Assembly (NCBI GenBank): GCA_913053875.1
Contig: CAJXGN010000002.1
Span: 248,001-312,000, forward strand
Reading direction: 5' to 3'
Origin: an uncultured Agromyces sp.
GTDB lineage: Bacteria > Actinomycetota > Actinomycetes > Actinomycetales > Microbacteriaceae
DNA length: 64,000 nt
A program made the translations under genes and the position numbers. The notes below the pieces were generated by a model, which made no database searches, was not told where the DNA came from, and saw nothing but the letters and a program-made list of their open reading frames with translations. Shown here piece after piece: positions 1 to 8,349 of the stretch (positions within the stretch are counted from its first letter, which is position 1; each line of letters opens with the position of its first letter).

Positions 1-1750
1 AGCCGATGATGGGCAGGTAGCCCTTCTGCAGGCGGCCGGGGTGCTCGAGCTCGTCCTCGCCGGTCTCCTCGGCGAGCGCCTCGGTCGAGACCGTGCCGTC
101 CTTGCGGGTGAGCTTGGCGGGCTTCAGGAACCAGTACGCGAGCACCGGCACGATCGTGAGCGACACGAAGAGGGATGCCGCGAGGGCGATCGCCACGGTC
201 AGCGCGAAGGGTCGGAAGAGCTCGCCCGTCGGTCCGCCGACGAGCGCGACCGGCAGGAAGACGGCGATGGTCGTGACGGTCGACGCCGTGATCGCGCCGG
301 CAACCTCGCGCACGGCCTTCACGATGGTCGGCACCTTCTCGACGCCCTCGACGAGATGGCGCTTGATGTTCTCGATGACGACGATCGAGTCGTCGACCAC
401 GCGACCGACCGAGATGGTGAGCGCGCCGAGGGTCAGGATGTTCAGGCTGTAGTCGGTCGCCCAGAGCCCGATGAACGTGATGAGCACCGAGGTCGGGATC
501 GAGATCGCGGTGACGAGCGTCGCCCGCACCGACAGCAGGAACACGAGGATGACGAGCACCGCCATCACGAGGCCGAGCATGCCCTCGACGGCGAGAGTCT
601 CGATCGACTCCTCGATGAACGGCGCCTGGTCGAAGACCACCGTGAACTCCGCGCCGGGGAACTGCGAGGCGATGTTCGCCTCGAGGTCGGCCATCGCCTC
701 CTGCACGGCCGTGGACACGTCGACTGTGTTCGCGGCGGGCAGCTTGGTGATCGAGAGCGTGAGTGCGGGCTCGCCGTTCACGCGCGAGATCGAGGTCTCG
801 GGGTTGTCGACGAGCTCGACGGATGCCACGTCGCCGATCGTCGGCGCGGGCGAGACGGGCACCGTGACGGTGCCCGTCGACGTGCCGAGGCCCGTGCCGG
901 CACCGGCATCCGCCCCCGCTCCGGCCTCGAGCCCGGTGCCCGCACCGGCATCCGCGCCCGGCACCTGGCCCGCGCCCGCGTCGGTGCTCGGCGCGGCGAC
1001 CTGCTCGGTCGCGCCGAGCAGGGGGAGGTCGGCGATGTCGTCGACGGAGGTGAGGCGTTCGCCCGACTGCACGGCGTAGGAGATGCCGTCCTCGGTGATG
1101 TCGCCGGCGGGCAGGAGCACGCCGTTCTGCTGGAGGGCGCTCGTGATCGCCTGCGTGGTGAGGCCGAGGGCGGCGAGTTCCTCCTGGTCGGGCACGATGG
1201 TGACGCGCTGGCCGATCTCGCCGATGACGCTCGCCTCGCGCACGCCGTCGATCTCGTTCAGCTCGCCGACCGTGGTGCGGTTCAGCGCGTCGGAGAGCGC
1301 GGAGGTGTCGTCGGTGCCGCTCACCGCGATCGCGATGACCGGGAAGTCGTCGAAGCTGAAGGCGACCACGGCCGGGTCGACGTCGTCGGGCAACTGCGAC
1401 GAGATGCGGTTGATCGCGGTCGTCATCTTCTGCTCGGCCGTCGCGAGGTCGGTCTCGTAGTCGAACGTCGCCGTGACCACCGAGATGTTGGTCGAGCTCG
1501 TCGAGCTGGTCGATTCGAGGCCCGCGATGCCGCGCAGCGACGTCTCGATCGGCGTGGAGACGTCGTTCTCGACGACCTCGGGCGCCGCGCCCGGGTACGT
1601 GGTGACGACCGAGAGCTGCGGGAACGCGATCGAGGGGATGAGCTCCTGCTTGAGCAGCGTCAGCGAGACTCCGCCGAAGATCGCGACCACGATCGTGACG
1701 AGTGCGATGAGGGCGCGGTTCTTCAGGCTGGCCTGCGCGAGGAGATGCAT
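1..1750 (-). CDS. RND-family efflux permease (partial)
   Basis: N-terminal ~583 residues of an AcrB/SwrC-type RND transporter, cut by the window start; full members exceed 1000 residues. It begins MHLLAQASLKNRALIALV and has an N-terminal membrane helix (about residues 12-30) and a porter domain. The membrane signature GRVVDDSIVVIENI lies near residue 450; the paired aspartates are the proton-relay residues of the family. The role is proton-driven export of drugs, lipids or peptides across the cytoplasmic membrane. Gram-positive members work without an outer-membrane partner. A Gly/Ala-rich insert (about residues 240-295, coded near 870-1030) interrupts the porter domain. The ATG at 1750 has a -10-like GAGAAT six bases upstream and an inverted repeat over the promoter, so the mRNA is probably leaderless and repressor-controlled. 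Confidence 0.9.
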   Translation of the reverse strand, partial: MHLLAQASLKNRALIALVTIVVAIFGGVSLTLLKQELIPSIAFPQLSVVTTYPGAAPEVVENDVSTPIETSLRGIAGLESTSSTSSTNISVVTATFDYETDLATAEQKMTTAINRISSQLPDDVDPAVVAFSFDDFPVIAIAVSGTDDTSALSDALNRTTVGELNEIDGVREASVIGEIGQRVTIVPDQEELAALGLTTQAITSALQQNGVLLPAGDITEDGISYAVQSGERLTSVDDIADLPLLGATEQVAAPSTDAGAGQVPGADAGAGTGLEAGAGADAGAGTGLGTSTGTVTVPVSPAPTIGDVASVELVDNPETSISRVNGEPALTLSITKLPAANTVDVSTAVQEAMADLEANIASQFPGAEFTVVFDQAPFIEESIETLAVEGMLGLVMAVLVILVFLLSVRATLVTAISIPTSVLITFIGLWATDYSLNILTLGALTISVGRVVDDSIVVIENIKRHLVEGVEKVPTIVKAVREVAGAITASTVTTIAVFLPVALVGGPTGELFRPFALTVAIALAASLFVSLTIVPVLAYWFLKPAKLTRKDGTVSTEALAEETGEDELEHPGRLQKGYLPIIG

Positions 1751-1765
1751 TCGTCGATTCTCGCA

Positions 1766-1780
1766 TTGCAGCGAGTGCAA
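1766..1780. promoter_or_regulatory. Inverted repeat TTGCA-N5-TGCAA at RND promoter
   Basis: The sequence TTGCAGCGAGTGCAA lies just upstream of the minus-strand -10-like GAGAAT (1757-1762) of the efflux gene. The placement suits a repressor operator. The same TTGCA-N5-TGCAA pattern precedes the glutathione peroxidase gene at 4950-4964. The cognate regulator is not identified. Confidence 0.45.
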
Positions 1781-1840
1781 GAAGTAACGGGAAGCTGTGA
1801 GCGGCGCGCGCAGTGGGGGCGAGGGCCCCGCCGACGACGA

Positions 1841-1879
1841 GCGCCGGCCGGGCGGCGTGGTTCGCCACCCGGCCGGCGC
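1841..1879 (-). terminator. Strong GC hairpin downstream of phytase-like gene
   Basis: Perfect 12-bp arms (GCGCCGGCCGGG at 1841-1852, CCCGGCCGGCGC at 1868-1879) enclose a loop that holds a further 4-bp stem. It sits 19 bases after the stop codon at 1898, before the next gene on the same strand. No U-run follows, as is common in high-GC actinobacteria. Confidence 0.55.
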
Positions 1880-1897
1880 CGGTCATGCCCCGCGGGT

Positions 1898-4279
1898 TCA
1901 GCGGAACGCGGGGATCACCTTCTTGGCATCGCCGAGCCGCAGGAACACGGTCTCGCCGGTGGCGTCGTCGACGCCGTCGTTGTCGGTGACCGCGTAGACC
2001 TGGCGGTCGATGCCGATGGTGAAGCCCTCGAGCTTCTCCTGGGTCCAGCCGTTCACGGCCTGCAGTGCGGGCAGCACGTCGATCGCGAGCGACTTCTCGA
2101 GGATCGGCAGCTCGCCCTCGCCGGGCAGCTCGTCGGGGACCTCGACGGTGATGACGGTCTTCAGCGCGGCATCCGGGCCATTGAGCTTGTCGCGCTCGAT
2201 GAGGGCCAGGGTGTCGTCGTCGATCGCGGTGATCTCCGACAGGCCGATCCAGTCTCCGTCCGCGGAGGTCGACTCGAGCTCGATGCCGAAGAACGCCCAG
2301 GTGCCGCCCGAGACGTCGTAGCGCCCGATGCGCGCGACGTTGCCCTCGTACAGCTCGAGGCTGCCGGCGCCGACCGACGGGTCGACCCACAGCGGGCGCT
2401 GGATCGCGACCCAGAGCGCCTCGTCGCCGGTGCCCTCACCCGTGATGGTCACGCCCTCGAAGCCCCAGTTGCGCACGTGCGCGGCGACCTCGGCCGGCAG
2501 CGACACCGTCTCGACGACCTCGCCCGAGGCGTCGATGCGCACCAGCGCGTTCGCCGGGCCGCTCGAGCCCTCGACCGCGAGCCAGAAGCCACCGTCCGCG
2601 AGCGCCTGCAGGCCCTCGACGTCGTACTCGGCCGGCTCGCCGCCGTCGGTCACGACGAGCGAGTCGACGATGACCGCCTGGCCCTTCTTGTCGGAGACGT
2701 CGACGGTGAACACCGTGCTCGGGGTGAGCGCGTTGTCGCTCGCCGCGTAGACGATGCCCTTCTCCGCCGGGTCGGCCGAGAGTGCGCCGAGCGCCGACCA
2801 GCCGATGGGGAGGCCGTCGACGTCGGCCGAGACGATGCTCGGCTGCGACGGCTGGCCCTTCTGCACCTCGTAGATGTTCACCGCGGCGCGCACGAGGGCG
2901 TCGGAGTCGTCCTCCTCGCTCAACACGATGAGGAGGTCGCGGCTCGGCACCGGCAGGATGCCCTCGGGGCCGTTGGTCGCGAACAGCAGCTGCTGGAACT
3001 CCGGCGCGGTCGGGTCGCTCACGTCGTAGACCGCGATGAAGTTCGACCGCTCCGAAGCGACGAACGCGGTGGGCACGCCGTCGAACTCGGCGATCGCGAG
3101 GCCCTCGGGCTCGGCGCCCTTGTTGTCGGCGCGGCCGTCGTTGTACAGGCCGTGCGCGATCGCGAGGTGCTCGAACGTGTCACCCGCGTCCCAGACGACC
3201 TCCCCGGTCGCGGCGTCGAAGATCGACCAGCCACGGCTGCCGCCCTTCCAGTCGCCCTCGTTGGCGGTCGCGACGTACCGGTCGCCGATCCAGCCGATGG
3301 CGTCGGGCTCGCGGGGCACCTCGATGGTGTCGGTGAGCTCGATGGCGCCGTCGTCGTCGGTGTCGACGTTCGGGATCACCGGCGAGCCGAGCTCGAACGC
3401 CCCGGTCACGGTCAAAGTCGCGAGGTCGATCGTGACGAGGCCGTTGTTCTCCTGCAGCGACACGGCGAGCTGGTTGGCGTCGTTGATGTCGACGTACTCG
3501 GGCTCGGGGTCGCTCGGGGTGTCGATGCCTGCGGCGGTCAGGATGTCGCCCGCAGCGCCGTCCACGAGCGAGACCGGGTCGAGGCTCCACGTGCCCGGGT
3601 CGGCCGGCGTGCCGCCGAACGTGATGACCTGCACGAAGCCGGCGGGCGCCTGGGGCAGGTCGCCCTCGTCGCCGATGCCGCCGTCGGCGGGGAAGTCCTC
3701 GTTGCGCTGGTTCTCCATGGCGATCGCCGCGTACGCGCCGTCGGGGCTCACGGCGATCGAGTCGGGCTGGCCGGCCAGGTCGAACGTCGCGACGACGTCA
3801 TGGCTGACGGCGTCGACGACCACGAGCTCGCCGGAGCGGGGCTTCGAGGCGAGCGTGTCGGCGTCGTAGTCGGTCGTGTCGACGACGACGAGCACGTAGT
3901 CGCCCACGGCGGCGACCGAGGTCGGCGACGCCTCCGAGGCATCCGTGATCTCGTCGAGGGCCAGGGTGCCCGCGCCGACCGGGTTCGACGGGTCGGTCAC
4001 GTCGACGAAGCCGATGCGCTCGCCCGCGGCATCCGTGTAGATGACGGTGTTGCCGTCGGGGCTGATCGCCGAGATCTCGGCGACCGTCTCGTCGGCGGGG
4101 TCGACGCCCTCGGGGGCGTTCAGGTACACGGGGTAGGTCGCCGTGCGGTGGAACGCCGTGTTGGGCGTGCCGTACTTCGGCCCGTTCGGCTGCGCGAGCG
4201 CCGGGGCGGCGGCTCCGCAGGCGAGCAGGGCGGCGGTGGTGGCGAGGGCGAGTCCGGTCAATCGGCGCGCGCGCGTCAT
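1898..4279 (-). CDS. Secreted esterase-like/phytase-like beta-propeller protein
   Basis: A 793-residue exported protein. The N-terminus has a basic start, a hydrophobic core and an Ala-Leu-Ala site near residue 29, typical of a Sec signal peptide; a cysteine at 21 gives only a poor lipobox. Repeated blade-like motifs such as ISPDGNTVIYTD and AVSPDGAYAAIAM indicate a beta-propeller. The C-terminal half resembles the phytase-like/esterase-like domain (PF13449 type). Family members are extracellular, but the substrate is not established, so phosphatase or esterase activity is a guess. The ATG has the Shine-Dalgarno GAGAAGGAGA about 4 bases upstream. It appears monocistronic, with a hairpin downstream. 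Confidence 0.75.
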   Translation of the reverse strand: MTRARRLTGLALATTAALLACGAAAPALAQPNGPKYGTPNTAFHRTATYPVYLNAPEGVDPADETVAEISAISPDGNTVIYTDAAGERIGFVDVTDPSNPVGAGTLALDEITDASEASPTSVAAVGDYVLVVVDTTDYDADTLASKPRSGELVVVDAVSHDVVATFDLAGQPDSIAVSPDGAYAAIAMENQRNEDFPADGGIGDEGDLPQAPAGFVQVITFGGTPADPGTWSLDPVSLVDGAAGDILTAAGIDTPSDPEPEYVDINDANQLAVSLQENNGLVTIDLATLTVTGAFELGSPVIPNVDTDDDGAIELTDTIEVPREPDAIGWIGDRYVATANEGDWKGGSRGWSIFDAATGEVVWDAGDTFEHLAIAHGLYNDGRADNKGAEPEGLAIAEFDGVPTAFVASERSNFIAVYDVSDPTAPEFQQLLFATNGPEGILPVPSRDLLIVLSEEDDSDALVRAAVNIYEVQKGQPSQPSIVSADVDGLPIGWSALGALSADPAEKGIVYAASDNALTPSTVFTVDVSDKKGQAVIVDSLVVTDGGEPAEYDVEGLQALADGGFWLAVEGSSGPANALVRIDASGEVVETVSLPAEVAAHVRNWGFEGVTITGEGTGDEALWVAIQRPLWVDPSVGAGSLELYEGNVARIGRYDVSGGTWAFFGIELESTSADGDWIGLSEITAIDDDTLALIERDKLNGPDAALKTVITVEVPDELPGEGELPILEKSLAIDVLPALQAVNGWTQEKLEGFTIGIDRQVYAVTDNDGVDDATGETVFLRLGDAKKVIPAFR

Positions 4280-4425
4280 CGCGTCTCCTTCTCAGTGGGG
4301 GCGAGGCGGATGCCTCTGGTGCTCCCACCGTTCCGGCGCGGACGCAACTCGGCGTGATGCGCGCGTGACGCGGTGGTGTCCGGTCGGTGAACGGACGGTG
4401 CGGCCTCCCGGCCGCCGGCTGCGGC

Positions 4426-4932
4426 TCAGGCGGGCAGCGACTCCTCGATCGCGGCGATGACCTCGGGCGCATCGGGCTTCGTCGTCGGACGGAAGCGGTA
4501 CACCTGCCCGTCGGGGGTCACGAGGAACTTCTCGAAGTTCCACACGACCTTGCCGGCCTTGCCCTCGGCGTCGGGCGTCTTCTTGAGCTCGGTGAAGAGC
4601 GGATGCTCCTTCTTGCCGTTCACCCTGATGCGATCGAAGATCGGGAAGGTGATGCCCCAGGTCGTGGAGCAGTACTCGGAGATGGCCTCGTTCGAGCCGA
4701 GCTCCTGCAGGAACTGGTTGCTGGGGAAGCCGAGCACCGTGAACCCGCGGTCGGCGTAGTCCTTCTGCAGCTGCTCGAGCTGCTCGTACTGGGGCGAGAG
4801 CCCGCAGCGCGAGGCGACGTTCACGATCAGCTTCACCTTGCCGTCGTACTCGGCGAGGCTCGTCTCCGCGCCGTCGATGGTCGTGATCGGGATCTCGTCG
4901 AGGGTCGTGGTCTTCGCGTCGTCGGTGGCCAT
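4426..4932 (-). CDS. Glutathione peroxidase-family thiol peroxidase
   Basis: A 168-residue enzyme starting MATDDAKTTTLDEI; upstream in-frame ATG 4947 and GTG 4959 would run into an inverted repeat and are less likely. The peroxidatic signature NVASRCGLSPQYEQL is present with Cys rather than selenocysteine. FPSNQF and WNFEKFLV supply the Gln, Trp and Asn of the catalytic tetrad. Bacterial Cys-GPx enzymes reduce hydroperoxides and usually draw electrons from thioredoxin; actinobacteria generally lack glutathione. A perfect 17-bp palindrome upstream suggests redox- or metal-responsive control. It stands alone on the minus strand, downstream of the MocR gene. Confidence 0.92.
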   Translation of the reverse strand: MATDDAKTTTLDEIPITTIDGAETSLAEYDGKVKLIVNVASRCGLSPQYEQLEQLQKDYADRGFTVLGFPSNQFLQELGSNEAISEYCSTTWGITFPIFDRIRVNGKKEHPLFTELKKTPDAEGKAGKVVWNFEKFLVTPDGQVYRFRPTTKPDAPEVIAAIEESLPA

Positions 4933-4948
4933 ACTCCAGTCAAGCATG

Positions 4949-4965
4949 GTTGCAGTCACTGCAAC
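4949..4965. promoter_or_regulatory. Perfect 17-bp palindrome upstream of GPx
   Basis: GTTGCAGTCACTGCAAC is an 8-1-8 perfect palindrome, 17 bases before the chosen GPx start. Its 7-1-7 core has the geometry of Fur/PerR-family boxes (family knowledge), but the bases match no box I can name. It shares TTGCA-N5-TGCAA with the site before the RND gene. Confidence 0.5.
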
Positions 4966-5016
4966 GGATTCGTCACCGGATTCCCAGCCGGGGTCACCGA
5001 TTCGCTCGCGGGTGCC

Positions 5017-6468
5017 TCACACCACCGCCGACAGCACGTCCGCGTCGACGACCGGCGCACCGCCCATGGTCGCCCACGCCGCCTGCAGCGCGTCGAGCGC
5101 ACGCTCGGTCTCCGCGGCCGTGAACCCCAGCGGGATGCGCAGGTTGCGCTCGAACGCCCCGTCGATGCCGAAGCGGGGCCCCGCGGTGATGAGCAGGTCG
5201 TGGGTGCGTGCGGCGAGCGCGAGCTGCGAGCTGACCGGCGCGCCGAGGTGCACCCAGAGCGCGAGTCCGCCGTGCACGTGCGGCACCGTCCACTGGGGGA
5301 AGCGCTCGGCGAGCGCCTGCTCCAGGTGCGCGCGCCGTTCGCCCAGCTGGGTGCGCCGCAGCTCGAGGATGTCGTCCATGCGCGGCAGCAGCTCCGATAC
5401 CAGCAGCTGCTCGAGGATGGGCGTGCCGAGGTCGTTCGGCGCGCGCTGCGCCAGCAGCCGGCGGATCAGCCCGCGGTCGGCGCGGATCCAGCCCATGCGG
5501 ATGCCGCCCCAGACCGTCTTGCCGACCGAGCCGATCATCACGGCGGGCCCGTAGGCGGCGAGCGGCTTCGCCCGGAACGGCCGGTCGATGTCGAGCTCGG
5601 CCGTGGTCTCGTCGGCGATGAGCACGGTGCCCTGCGCCGAGGCCGCGTCGACGACCCGTTCGCGGTCGAGCTCGGTGAGCGAGCGCCCGGTGGGGTTGTG
5701 GAAGTCGGGCAGCAGGTACGCGACCGACGGGCTCGCGTGGCGGATCGCCTCGGCGATCGCCTCCCCGTCGCCCAACGGCGGGTCGCCGACGGGGTGCACG
5801 GATGCCCCGGGCTCGCCGCCGACCGGCACCGCGACGAGTCGGGCACCCGCGCCGCGCAGCGCCTCGTAGGCGTGCGGGTAGGTGGGCGACTCGACGAGCG
5901 CGCGGTCGCCGCGACCGATCAGCGTGCGTGCGAGCAGGGAGATCGCGTGCTGCGCGCCGATCGTGACGAGGATCTCGTCGGGGTCGGTCGGCAGGCCGCG
6001 CGCTGCGTACCGGGCGGCGATCGCCTGGCGCAGCTCGGGCAGGCCGATCGGGTCGTAGCCGGGGTCGCCGAGGTAGGCGGGCAACCGCTCGGCGGCCGCT
6101 CGTGCGGCCTCGCCGAGCCACGGCAGGGCGGGCAGCGCCGCCTTGGTGAAGTCGAGGCTGTCGGCCCCGGTCGGATGCAGCGGGGTGATGTGCGCCGCGG
6201 GCAGCCGCGTGACGCTGCCCGACCCGCGCAGCGACTCGAGGTGCTCCGACTCGCGCAGTCGGGCGTAGGCCGCGGCGATGGTCGTGCGGCTGAGGCCGAG
6301 CCGGGCGGCGAGCTCGCGCTCGGCGGGGAGCCGGGTGCCGACCGCGATGCGCCCGTCGATGACGAGCAGGCGGATGCGGGCAGCCAGGTCCTCGTAGGCG
6401 GCTCCGCCGCTGCGCCAGTCACCGAGCAGGCCGATCAGCGCCCGTGGCCCGAGGGTGGCATCGTTCAT
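5017..6468 (-). CDS. MocR-family (GntR-HTH plus aminotransferase fold) regulator, YczR-like
   Basis: A 483-residue fusion. Residues ~20-90 are a GntR winged helix-turn-helix (TRLPAERELAARLGLSRTT), followed by a fold-type I aminotransferase domain to the C-terminus. SVGKTVWGG contains the lysine expected to bind PLP (about residue 316). MocR proteins sense PLP or amine adducts and act as DNA-binding regulators, not enzymes. It is divergent from a YczE-like membrane protein 61 bp away, the arrangement that comparative genomics has linked to the YczR subgroup. A -10-like TAGAGT lies exactly 6 nt before the ATG, implying a leaderless mRNA. Confidence 0.9.
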   Translation of the reverse strand: MNDATLGPRALIGLLGDWRSGGAAYEDLAARIRLLVIDGRIAVGTRLPAERELAARLGLSRTTIAAAYARLRESEHLESLRGSGSVTRLPAAHITPLHPTGADSLDFTKAALPALPWLGEAARAAAERLPAYLGDPGYDPIGLPELRQAIAARYAARGLPTDPDEILVTIGAQHAISLLARTLIGRGDRALVESPTYPHAYEALRGAGARLVAVPVGGEPGASVHPVGDPPLGDGEAIAEAIRHASPSVAYLLPDFHNPTGRSLTELDRERVVDAASAQGTVLIADETTAELDIDRPFRAKPLAAYGPAVMIGSVGKTVWGGIRMGWIRADRGLIRRLLAQRAPNDLGTPILEQLLVSELLPRMDDILELRRTQLGERRAHLEQALAERFPQWTVPHVHGGLALWVHLGAPVSSQLALAARTHDLLITAGPRFGIDGAFERNLRIPLGFTAAETERALDALQAAWATMGGAPVVDADVLSAVV

Positions 6469-6485
6469 GCGGCCACTCTAGCGCG

Positions 6486-6521
6486 ATTGGCATCTTGGCA
6501 ACAGTCCAATCGAGTAATTGG
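6486..6521. promoter_or_regulatory. Clustered ATTGG/CCAAT half-sites between mocR and yczE
   Basis: The 61-bp divergent region is AT-rich for this genome. It carries ATTGG (6486-6490), TTGGC (6495-6499), CCAAT (6506-6510) and ATTGG (6517-6521). CCAAT-N6-ATTGG forms an inverted repeat next to the membrane gene. Multiple repeated half-sites are typical of MocR operators, so this is the probable binding site of the adjacent regulator. Confidence 0.5.
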
Positions 6522-6529
6522 ATGGTCAC

Positions 6530-7177
6530 ATGCTTCGTCGTGTCACCCAACTGCTGGTCGGCCTCTCCCTCTACGGGTTCGCCATCGCGCTCATCGTGCG
6601 CGCCGGGTACGGCGTCGCCCCGTGGGACGTGCTCACGCAGGGGCTGAGCCGCGTCACCGGCCTCGGGTTCGGGCTGATCACGGTGCTGGTGAGCGGCGTC
6701 GTGCTGCTGCTGTGGATCCCCATCCGGCAGAAGCCGGGCGTCGGCACCCTCGCCAACGCGCTGCTCGTCGGCCCGTTCGCCGACCTGGGGCTCTGGCTCG
6801 TGCCGGCGGGACTCGACCCGTTCGTGCGGGCGGCGCTGCTGCCCGCGGGCATCGTGCTGCTCGGCGTCGCGACCGGCCTGTACGTCGGCGCGCGCTTCGG
6901 ACCGGGCCCGCGCGACGGCCTCATGACCGGGCTGCACGCCCGCACCGGTGCTCCGATCTGGGTCGTGCGCACCGGCATCGAGGTGACGGTGCTCGCCGTC
7001 GGCTGGCTGCTCGGCGGCCAGGTCGGCATCGGCACGCTCGCCTTCGCCCTGCTGATCGGGCCGATCTGCGGGCGCACCATCCCGTTCTTCACGGTGCCGG
7101 AGCCCGCACGCCGCGCGGCCGCTTCGGCCACCGGGCAGGTCGCGACCCTCGCGACGCCCGCCCCGCACCGCACCTGA
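6530..7177 (+). CDS. YczE/YitT-type integral membrane protein
   Basis: A 215-residue hydrophobic protein with about five to six predicted membrane helices. It starts MLRRVTQLLVGLSLYGFAIA and contains the family segment AGYGVAPWDVLTQGL; a second related segment, FGPGPRDGLMTGL, lies near residue 125. The ATG at 6530 fits better than the in-frame TTG at 6518, which lies inside the regulatory half-sites. The function of YczE is not established; the MocR pairing suggests a transported or sensed amine or vitamin-like compound, which is inference. A small membrane peptide follows after 27 bp. Confidence 0.8.
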   Translation: MLRRVTQLLVGLSLYGFAIALIVRAGYGVAPWDVLTQGLSRVTGLGFGLITVLVSGVVLLLWIPIRQKPGVGTLANALLVGPFADLGLWLVPAGLDPFVRAALLPAGIVLLGVATGLYVGARFGPGPRDGLMTGLHARTGAPIWVVRTGIEVTVLAVGWLLGGQVGIGTLAFALLIGPICGRTIPFFTVPEPARRAAASATGQVATLATPAPHRT

Positions 7178-7204
7178 CCACCCGCGCACGAAGGAGGAGG
7201 AGAC

Positions 7205-7315
7205 ATGCTCGCGACCATGATCGCCCTCGCCGCCCTCGCGGCGACCGGCATCGCATGGACCGTCGTCGACTGGTTCCGCGACGGCTACCGCCGCATCCCC
7301 ACCCGCGACACCTGA
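7205..7315 (+). CDS. 36-residue single-helix membrane peptide
   Basis: A short frame from ATG 7205 to TGA 7315, preceded by the strong Shine-Dalgarno AAGGAGGAGGAGAC. The peptide starts MLATMIALAALAATGIAW, a probable transmembrane helix, and continues into a charged tail (DWFRDGYRRIPTRDT). It lies 27 bp after the YczE-like gene on the same strand, so co-transcription is likely. I recognise no family. The ribosome site and hydrophobic helix make it more than a chance frame. Confidence 0.55.
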   Translation: MLATMIALAALAATGIAWTVVDWFRDGYRRIPTRDT

Positions 7316-7344
7316 CCCCCGACCCCGACTCTCCCAATCCCACT

Positions 7345-7419
7345 CGCCGAGTGTGCTCGAAATGACGCCCGAGGGGACCGTTTCCGGGTCAGATCCGGTC
7401 ATTTCGAGCACACTCGGCG
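7345..7419. repeat. 22-bp-arm intergenic palindrome
   Basis: Perfect inverted arms of 22 bp (7345-7366 and 7398-7419) flank a 31-bp centre. The arm includes GAGTGTGCTCGAAATGAC. It lies between convergent genes and could act as a bidirectional terminator. The arms are far longer than needed and the centre is long, so it also resembles the other intergenic palindromes in this window, though with an unrelated arm sequence. Confidence 0.7.
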
Positions 7420-7466
7420 GAGACACGGATGCCTCGGGGCCGGCCGGCCCCGAGGCATCCGTCGTC

Positions 7467-8225
7467 CTACAGGTTGCGCTCCGCGTAGACCGCGAGCGCG
7501 TCGCGCACGAACTCGGCGCCGCGCTGCCCGCCGTAGTTCTTCGCGAACCGCGGGTCGGCGACGTACATGTCGCCCAGCCCGAGCACGTACTCCTTCACCG
7601 GGCGGCCGTGCTCGGAGCCCGGGGTGCCCGGGATCGAGCCGAGCCACTCGGCATGACGCGCGGCCAGGGCCTGCGCCTCGTCGTCGTCGGGTGCGACGCC
7701 GCGCTCCGCGGCATCCGCCCAGTCGCGACCGAGCGCGGCCGACTCGGCCTTCCAGGACTCCTGCTCCGAGGCGCTCTTGCCGCGCCACCAGGCGTCGGAC
7801 TTCGCGTACGCGTCGGCGCCCCAGCGCTGCTCGACCTCGTCCTTGTACTGCGTGTGGTCGAAGCCGTCGAACATCTGCTCTGCCATGAGGTTCTCACCTC
7901 CCTCCAGTGCCTCGATGGTGCGCTCGACCGAGGCGGCCTGCCTCGCGAGCCGTTCCTGTTCCCGCCGCAGCCACTCGAGGTGGCCGTGCAGCGCGTGGGC
8001 CTCGCGCGGCTCGTTGCCGAGCGCCTCCGCGATGGCGGGCAGCCCGAGACCGAGCTCGCGCAGCAGCAGGATGCGCTGCAGGCGCACGAGCGCGTCGCGG
8101 TCGTAGTGCCGGTAGCCGTTCGGCGCGATGCGACTGGGCGGCAGCAGCCCGATGTCGTCGTAGTGGCGCAGCGTGCGGCTCGTCGTGCCGGCGATGCGCG
8201 CGATCTCCTGGATCGACCAGTCCAT
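7467..8225 (-). CDS. MerR-family regulator with TipAS-like ligand domain
   Basis: A 252-residue protein. An N-terminal MerR helix-turn-helix (MDWSIQEIARIAGTTSRTLR, then YDDIGLLPPSR) is followed by a coiled coil to ~residue 115. The C-terminal domain matches TipAS, the thiopeptide-binding domain of TipA. TipA-type regulators activate drug-resistance or stress genes and their own promoter when they bind hydrophobic or peptide ligands. ATG 8225 has the ribosome site GAGGAGAGGAG. The promoter has an elongated spacer holding a palindrome, the MerR hallmark. It is divergent from the DUF4097-PadR operon, with 217 bp between the starts. Confidence 0.88.
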   Translation of the reverse strand: MDWSIQEIARIAGTTSRTLRHYDDIGLLPPSRIAPNGYRHYDRDALVRLQRILLLRELGLGLPAIAEALGNEPREAHALHGHLEWLRREQERLARQAASVERTIEALEGGENLMAEQMFDGFDHTQYKDEVEQRWGADAYAKSDAWWRGKSASEQESWKAESAALGRDWADAAERGVAPDDDEAQALAARHAEWLGSIPGTPGSEHGRPVKEYVLGLGDMYVADPRFAKNYGGQRGAEFVRDALAVYAERNL

Positions 8226-8291
8226 GGGGCGCTCCTCTCCTCGTGTCGTCGATGCCGCGGCGGTCGCGGCGGGATGACTCCACGGTAGAAC

Positions 8292-8312
8292 TTGACGTCG
8301 CGTCAACGTCAA
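8292..8312 (-). promoter_or_regulatory. MerR-type operator/promoter
   Basis: TTGACG-TCG-CGTCAA (8292-8306) is a dyad. On the minus strand a TTGACG -35 (8307-8312) is followed by the dyad and a weak -10, with a spacer of about 19 bp. MerR regulators bind inside such long spacers. It probably drives the TipA-like gene. Confidence 0.55.
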
Positions 8313-8349
8313 GCGGAGTTCCGCGATTGCCGGTTGCGTTCCGCGCACT

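Noticed and set aside
41..4357. A 1438-codon open frame on the plus strand
   Set aside because: It runs antisense through the RND and phytase-like genes. Its product is Arg/Asp/Glu/Gly-rich with no domain, as expected from the third-position GC bias of the real genes.
4387..7365. A 992-codon plus-strand frame across GPx, mocR and yczE
   Set aside because: It is an antisense shadow of high-GC genes, with no recognisable domain and a composition typical of such shadows.
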